In this document: in pieces, positions 58,069-64,000 of the stretch
Numbering within the stretch: the stretch's first letter is position 1
How the letters are laid out: every line of letters starts with the position of its first letter
Source: Papilionanthe hookeriana x Papilionanthe teres
Lineage: Eukaryota > Streptophyta > Magnoliopsida > Asparagales > Orchidaceae
Assembly (NCBI GenBank): GCA_022702705.1
Contig: CM040421.1
Coordinates: 62,370,197-62,434,196, forward strand
Reading direction: 5' to 3'
Length of the DNA: 64,000 nt
The notes under the pieces: generated by a model
What the model was told of the DNA's origin: nothing
The model's database searches: none
The model's input: only the letters and a program-made list of their open reading frames with translations
Made by a program: the position numbers and the translations under genes

Positions 58069-59700
58069 GTTGGGTTTAATTTGGATCATGTGTTCGTATG
58101 GATTGATTTGAGTTTAGGTTGGGCTAGCTTGAGTTTGGGTTTGATTTGGACCAAATTGATTGATCAAATGGCTTAAATGATTGTCATAAAGCTTATGGAA
58201 ATGGATTGGAATGAATTTGAATTGATTTGGGAAGTGAATTTGATGGGTTTTGGTGATTTGGTTAATTTGGGTAACCATGGGTTAAGTTGGATGTAGGTTT
58301 GGCTAGAGATTGGTTAGGGCTCAATTGATGGTTCAAAATGATGTAGGTGATTGTTATGAAAGGTTTAGGATAGAAATTGGGTGGAAATTTTTGGTTTAGG
58401 GAATTCAATTTGGAGAATTTAGGTCATGTGGCAACCTTAGGGTAAATTTGGGGGATCTTGGTTTCAAATGATTTTTTATGGGATTTCAATCAAAATTTTA
58501 GCCATATTAATGTTGTGTTTGGTATAGGAATGTGTTAGGAAGAGTTTGGAATTTGGTTTGGGGAAAATTGAGTGGCTTTGGGTCATTTTAGGGTGAATTG
58601 GGTCATAAGGCCAAAATTGGGGGTTTTGGATTAAAGTTGAAATTGAAGTTAAATGTGAACCAAATTGGGCTTGGATTTGATTTAAATTGGTATTGGGGTT
58701 GTTGAATTTCAGTTTGGAATTGAATTTGATCATAATTGGGGTCAATTAGGTTGATTTGGTTTGACATTGGGTTCATTTGGGCTAAGTGACCAAGTTGGGA
58801 TTTTGGGTTGAAAGTGGGTTAATTTGGCAAAATTGGGTTATGGTGTAGTTGAACAAAATAAAATTGAGAATTTTTGGGAAATTCTGGAATTGTTAGGGTA
58901 TTTTTGGATATTTTGGAATTTTGGGCAAAAGGGTATTTAGGGTATATGGAGGTTATTTGGAGTGTATTGGTGTATTTTTGGTGGATTTAAGCGGTGGGAA
59001 CTGTTTTGAAATGATTTTTAGGAATTTTGGGTAATTTCTGGGAAATTTTGGATGATTTGGTGATTATAGGGACAATTTAGGTAATTTTGGGTAAGTTTAG
59101 AGACCCGGGGTCAAAATTTGAAATTTTGGAAAAATGAAGGGGGCTTCAAATAGGGAAGGATAGAGCCATTTTAGTGGGGTCAAGATTGAGTAAAATTGAT
59201 TTGGAATGGAATTAGGGTTTAGGAGCATGAGCCATGGACTTAGCTAAGTCCAATCACTTTGGGACCAAGTCTACCCGAATGGTAACCACTTTATGATCAT
59301 TCACATATTGACCCTAGCCATCTTAATCAAAGACCAGTGGCTTTGGTTCAATCATGTGAGTTTCATGAAGGGTAGAAGGTAAGGGTTCAAGGTTTGGGTT
59401 AAGTGGCTTAGGGGTATGTGTGTGTACAATAGAAGCTCAAGTCACCCGAGGTTACCCTAAGTCCGAAACATTCCTGTGGGAACTCACTTGTTGGTTTTCC
59501 ATATGGTGGTTTTAACCTTCCAAAGTGATTTAGAGGTTTGTAACCATCCAAGTGGGGTCCCAAGAGGAGTCAAGAAGTGGCTAAAAATTTCTTAATGGTG
59601 GATCCCAACTCTAGTCCACTAGGATAGTCAAGGAGAAGTCTTATGGCTAGATCCTGAGCACTAAGAGGAAGATCAGACCTCACCAAAAATGAGTTCAACA
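58069..59700 (-). mobile_element. Fragment of an Ogre-like LTR, reverse orientation, 5' part only
   Basis: The plus strand is G-rich (gggtttgatttggacc-like words), the mirror of the G-poor section of the other LTRs, and ends gacctcaccaaaaatgagttcaaca, an inverted LTR start with its terminal hairpin. The remainder of this LTR is absent: to the left the sequence is the end of the full element. The full element may have inserted here, but the other half is not found at 30712 and leftward. Confidence 0.75.
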
Positions 59701-60914
59701 ATCATCATGAAGGAAAATGAGGTGTCATTCCATCCCAAACCCAAGCCATGACTAACCTCTCCTTGACAATGAGGTGGCTGACTACCTTGAGGATGATATG
59801 CCATGCCTCATAGACCACCCAATGAAAAGAAAACTCCACCTTTAACTCTCTTTTTACCTTGGTTAACAAAAATGGAGACTCATCATGATGCCATGATAAG
59901 TGAGCTTCAAAGGTGGAAATCAACCATATTATCCATGGGTGAAGATTTAGATAAGTCATTACTCACCTCTACCTTTACCCAATCAAAGAAAATTTTACCT
60001 TACCCATGCATTTCACTGTGGTAAAGAGTTATCGTTGCCAAAGTATGACAAGGTTGAGAATTGAAGCTTAAGTGTCAATCTCTCCTCAAAACATTGAATG
60101 TGACAAATGGACCATGTGGGGAAGGTTTACCTACAACATTTCAATCAATCTATTAGCCTCCCAACTCACCCGATGGAAGCGAAGCCAAGTTTTGAGTTAA
60201 ATCTTCACCATATTTGGGACTCCACATGGGTTAACCTTGAAAAATGATTTGAGCTTATCCTCAGCTAAAATTTTATCTTTAATGCATTAATGAAGAAGTT
60301 AATAATTTCCCTAAGTAAATTCTAACCAACCCGAAGCTCCTCCCATAGCCTTCCATGGCTATATATGGACATAACCGCGAAGCTTAAGAGAGAAGAGACC
60401 AACATAGAAGACACACTTACACTCTGCCTAAGCCACGAAACATCCAACACAAAAATTGTTCCCTAGGACCGAAGCAGTTGATTCCCCATGCATCCAAGCT
60501 CTTAAAACCACTCAATCCTTCCAATTATGTTAACCCGAAAACCCCAAAACAGGAAAAATTTTGGGTTTGAAATGAAGTTATCCAAAACTTTAAATTAACC
60601 ATTCCTGAAGCTTCCTAGGACCCTACAAAGACAAGCCCAATCAAAATTGACCATCCCCATAGATCCTAACCCACTGTTTGACCTCCCCCTCTCAAGCCGA
60701 GATACCTCGAAGACAAAGTCATATATAGACCCGATTTCAACTCAAATTAGCTTCGGGAAAAGCTTCCTGAGATCGAAACAAAACTTCCAAGCTATCCAAT
60801 TTGAGTCTATACACACTGAGGCCTAGGTATGGTTCTTCACACCCAACCCAAGCTTAGGCTTGGTCTATTGTAGGTTTAGCCAATTCAAAACCCATACAAA
60901 TCTGTATGGATATG

Positions 60915-60933
60915 TTCATCTCCTCTAGATGAA
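60915..60933. other. Internal LTR hairpin, covarying version
   Basis: TTCATCT, loop CCTCT, AGATGAA. Both arms differ from TTCGTCT/AGACGAA at the paired position, so pairing is kept. Confidence 0.55.
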
Positions 60934-61779
60934 GCTCTAGAAACAAAAAATTGCTCGATTCCATCAAGAATCAAGCGAGTTCTTGTCTCTAGAATACCGA
61001 CGGTGTTCGGGTTTTGAACAGATGAAGAGGATGAACGAATGTCGTCCATTTTCGTGTTTTGAATTTGGACGACTGTGATTCATTCTAGCTTGATCCGCTG
61101 TTCGGATCCCCATAGCTGATCAGCCGCATTTCGACGCATACGAGGACACGCGATGTCATCTGATAATATAGGGCTTAATTTGGATTTAAATAAATCTAGT
61201 TAACCTTAAAATAATAAAAAATTATATCTTTTCAAAAAAAATCATAAAAATAAAATAAAATACCATCTGACTCATCATGATGAGGAGTAAATTATGAGAC
61301 CAAAATCATAATTTTATTCTCTGTATTTAGTTTTTAAATAATTAAATACTCTCTGGAGTATTTAATTATTTAAAATTATTTACGAAACAGAAAAATCTAA
61401 ACTTTAGGAGTATTATCTCTAGGCCCTTAGGAATATCCCGTGATTCTTCCTAGGCTAGGGAAATCTTCTAAGACATCATTTCCTAAATTTCAAGACACTT
61501 TGTTATTATTTTAAATAATAATTATAAAAATGAAAATTAAGGAAAATAAAATTTGAATATGGTTAGGAAATTTAAGGTGATAGACAGTAACCTTAAAATG
61601 ACAATTCTTAAGCCATTAAAAAATTTTAAATGGCATTTTCAAAATTAGGGTTAAAATTTATTATAAGTTAATAACTTACAACCCTTTCACTCAACTTAGC
61701 CTATTCAACAATAGACCAAGTCAAAATTGAGTCTAACCCAAAATAGACTCAAGACCAACTTAAAAAACATCCAATTAGA

Positions 61780-62340
61780 CCTAATTAAAACCATAATTAA
61801 ACTATTAAACCTTAATTATATTAGGTTTAATTCAAAATTAATACTTTACTTAAGTTTAAGGATATATTAAACTTAATTAACTTAATTAAACCTTAATGAC
61901 ATTAAGTTTAATTTAAAATCGACTTTAATAAATTATAAAGACATATTAAACTTAATAAATTTAAAATTAAACACTTTAATTAAGTTTACGGACATATTAA
62001 ACTTAATAAACTCATTAATCCTTAATTACATTAGGTTTAATACAAAACAAACATTTTAATTAAGTTTAAGAACATATTAAACTTAATTAACTTAATTAAA
62101 CCTTAATGACATTAGGTTTAATCCAAAATCAGATTTTAATTAAGTTTAAGGACATATTAAACTTAATTAACCCATTAAACCTTAATTACATTAGGTTTAA
62201 TAAAAAATCAACACATTAATCAAGTTTAAGAACAAATTAAACTTAATTAAATTAATTAAACCTTAATAACATAAGGTTTAATCCAAAACCCGATTTTAAT
62301 TAAATTTAAGGACATATTAAACTAAATTAACCCATTAAGA
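61780..62340. repeat. About 81-bp tandem array in the truncated LTR
   Basis: The words acatattaaacttaattaac, attaaaccttaattacatta, ggtttaat and ttaattaagtttaagg recur; the catattaaactta word is near 61866, 61947, 62072, 62153 and 62312, with one shortened copy near 61991. Confidence 0.8.
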
Positions 62341-63400
62341 CCTTAATTGCATAAGGTTTAATGAAACCTAAACCCTATTTAACTCTAACACATTAGACTT
62401 AATTAAACTATTAAACCTTAACAAACTAAGGTTTAATCAAACTAAAACCTAATTAAGTCTAACACATTAGACTTAATTAAACTATTAAACCTTAACCAAC
62501 TATGGTTTAATCAAACTTAAATCCTAATTAAGTCTAACACATTAGACTTAATTAAACTATTAAATCTTAACCAGCTAAGTTCTAATCAAATTTAAACCCT
62601 AATTAAGTCTAACACATTAGACTTGATTAAACTATTAAACCTTAACCAACTAAGGTTTAATCAAAACTAAACCCTAATTAAGTCTAGCACATTAGACTTA
62701 ATTAAACTAATAAACCTTAACTAACTAAGGTTTAATCAAAACTAAACCCTAATTAATTCTAACATAGTTGATTTAATTAAACTATTAAACATTAAACAAC
62801 TAAGGTTTAATCAAACTTAAACCCTAATTAAGTCTAACACATTAAACTTAATTAAACAATTAAACCTTAACTAACTAAGGTTTAATCAAACTTAAACCCT
62901 AATTAAGTCTAACACATTAGACTTAATTAAACTATTAAACCTTATTCAACTAAGCTTAATCAAACCTAAACTCTAATTTAGTCTAACACATAAGACTTAA
63001 TTGAACTATTAAACCTCAATTAACTAAGGTTTAATCAAACATAAATTAGGTCTAACACATTAGACTTAATTAAACTATTACACTATAACCAACTAAGGTT
63101 TAATCAAACTTAAACCCTAATTAAGTCTAACACATTAGACTTAATTGAACTATTAAACCTTAATCAACTAAGATTTAATCAAACTTAAATTAGGTCTAAA
63201 ACGTTAGACTTAATTTAACTATTATACCTTAACCAACTAAGGTTTAATCAAAATTAAACCATAATAATGTCTAACACATTAGACTTAATTAAAATATTAA
63301 ACCTTAATCAACTAAGGTTTAATCAAACTTAAATTAGGTCTAACACATTAGAGTTGATTAAACTATTAAACCTTAACCAACTAAAGCTTAATTACACCTT
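62340..63400. repeat. 75-bp dual-hairpin array, about 13 copies
   Basis: The unit runs aattaagtctaacacattag, acttaattaaactattaaac, cttaaccaactaaggtttaa, tcaaacttaaaccct, about 75 bases. Each holds AAGTCTAA-4-TTAGACTT and TAAACCTTA-6-TAAGGTTTA. The period and words relate it to the inverse of the 25330-26515 array. Confidence 0.9.
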
Positions 63401-64000
63401 GACCTAAAACGTAACTTAATTCCAACCCATATTGGACATAAGTTAAATCTAACTTAGGTTCAACATGACTTGAATCTAAGTTAACTTAAAACCTAAAGTC
63501 CAATTCATATTGAACTTAATTCAAACATAACTTAGATTCAACATGACATGAATCTAAGTCAACCCAATCCTAACTTAAAGTCTAACCCATATTGGACTTA
63601 AGTCAAACCTAACTTAGATTCAACATGATATTAATCTAAGTCAGCCCAAACCTAACTCAAATCCGACCCATATTGGACTTAAGTCAAAATCTAATTTAGG
63701 TTCAACATGACATGAATCTAAGTTAAACAAAACCTAACTAAGGTTTAACATGATGTGAATCTAAGTTAAACAAAACCTAACTTAGATTTAATATGATATT
63801 AATCGAAGTTAAATAAATTAGATTCATTTTGATATGAATCTATGTTAAACAAAACCTACCTTATATTCAACTTGACATGAATCTAAGTTAAACAAAACCT
63901 AACTTAGGTTCAATATGACATGAATCTAAGTTAAACTTAACTTAGGTTCATTAAGATATGAATCTAAGTTAAACAAAACCTATCTTAGACTCAATATGAT
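63400..64000. repeat. Degenerate array of ttaggttcaacatgacatgaatctaagtt-type words
   Basis: Words such as aacttagattcaacatgacatg and aatctaagttaaacaaaacc recur with spacing of roughly 50-80 bases to the window end. It corresponds to the inverse of the 23880-25330 array. Confidence 0.8.

Larger units (their letters stand above)
59701..64000 (+). mobile_element. 5'-truncated LTR of the third-LTR subfamily, running off the window
   Basis: In plus orientation this matches the inverse of 28480-23900: the section with agccatgactaacctct and acaatgaggtggc near 59745-59780 (compare 28390-28430), a TATA-like ggctatatatgg (about 60357), a ctaggtatggttc donor-like site (60826), a hairpin (60915-60933), a GC-rich patch with cgaggacacgcgatg (about 61140), AT-rich sequence, then arrays to the window end. 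Its start and the TTGACC array are missing. Bases 59701-61650 hold no supported gene; the frames at 59705-60024 are LTR sequence. Confidence 0.75.

Overview
The window is plant nuclear DNA, AT-rich and almost wholly repetitive. It is typical of heterochromatin in a large angiosperm genome, probably a eudicot; I cannot name the species. The plant origin rests on a plant-type Ty3/gypsy Tat/Ogre retrotransposon with two RNase H domains, plant LINE remains, and one plant-like host gene with a TATA box. No rRNA, tRNA gene or CRISPR array was found.

Layout. Bases 1-480 are a dispersed repeat that recurs at 30206-30685. Bases 530-3480 are duplication unit 1, with one intact 225-codon host-like gene on the minus strand (2134-2811). 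From 3490 a diverged second unit begins. It carries a dead copy of the same gene (5611-6288) and has been cut apart by insertions: a solo LTR (6471-12352, target duplication TCTAT); a 5'-truncated LINE (about 12898-22733) that itself received a second solo LTR (14312-21715, target duplication ATGTT); and a third large LTR (22915-29952, target duplication CTATC). Removing these leaves unit 2 collinear with unit 1. The third LTR contains 66-, 75- and 80-bp tandem arrays.

The main object is a 27.4-kb Ogre-like element at 30713-58068. It has two LTRs of about 7.4 kb, a tRNA-Arg-type primer site, an extra ORF1 before gag, then gag, protease, reverse transcriptase, two RNase H domains and integrase. 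Downstream of integrase, in sense, is an additional ORF region (47245-48728) whose C-terminal half I recognise as an AlkB-homologue 2-oxoglutarate/Fe(II) dioxygenase. It most resembles the plant ALKBH9 group of m6A RNA demethylases. A textbook splice acceptor lies just before its ATG, and a conserved splice donor lies in each LTR. This suggests expression from a spliced, env-like subgenomic RNA. A retrotransposon carrying its own RNA demethylase is the most exciting observation here.

The reading frames of this element are heavily broken, but the breaks cluster where CAG or CTG is expected (CAG to CGG, CGAG or CG; CTG to CCG or TCG). The 3' LTR shows the same derived changes relative to the 5' LTR and to an older solo LTR. 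The damage may therefore be a sequencing or polishing artefact at methylated CHG sites rather than decay, and the element could be more intact than it looks.

To the right lie a reversed LTR fragment (58069-59700) and a 5'-truncated LTR (59701 to the window end) of the same type as the third LTR, rich in hairpin-forming 75- to 81-bp arrays.
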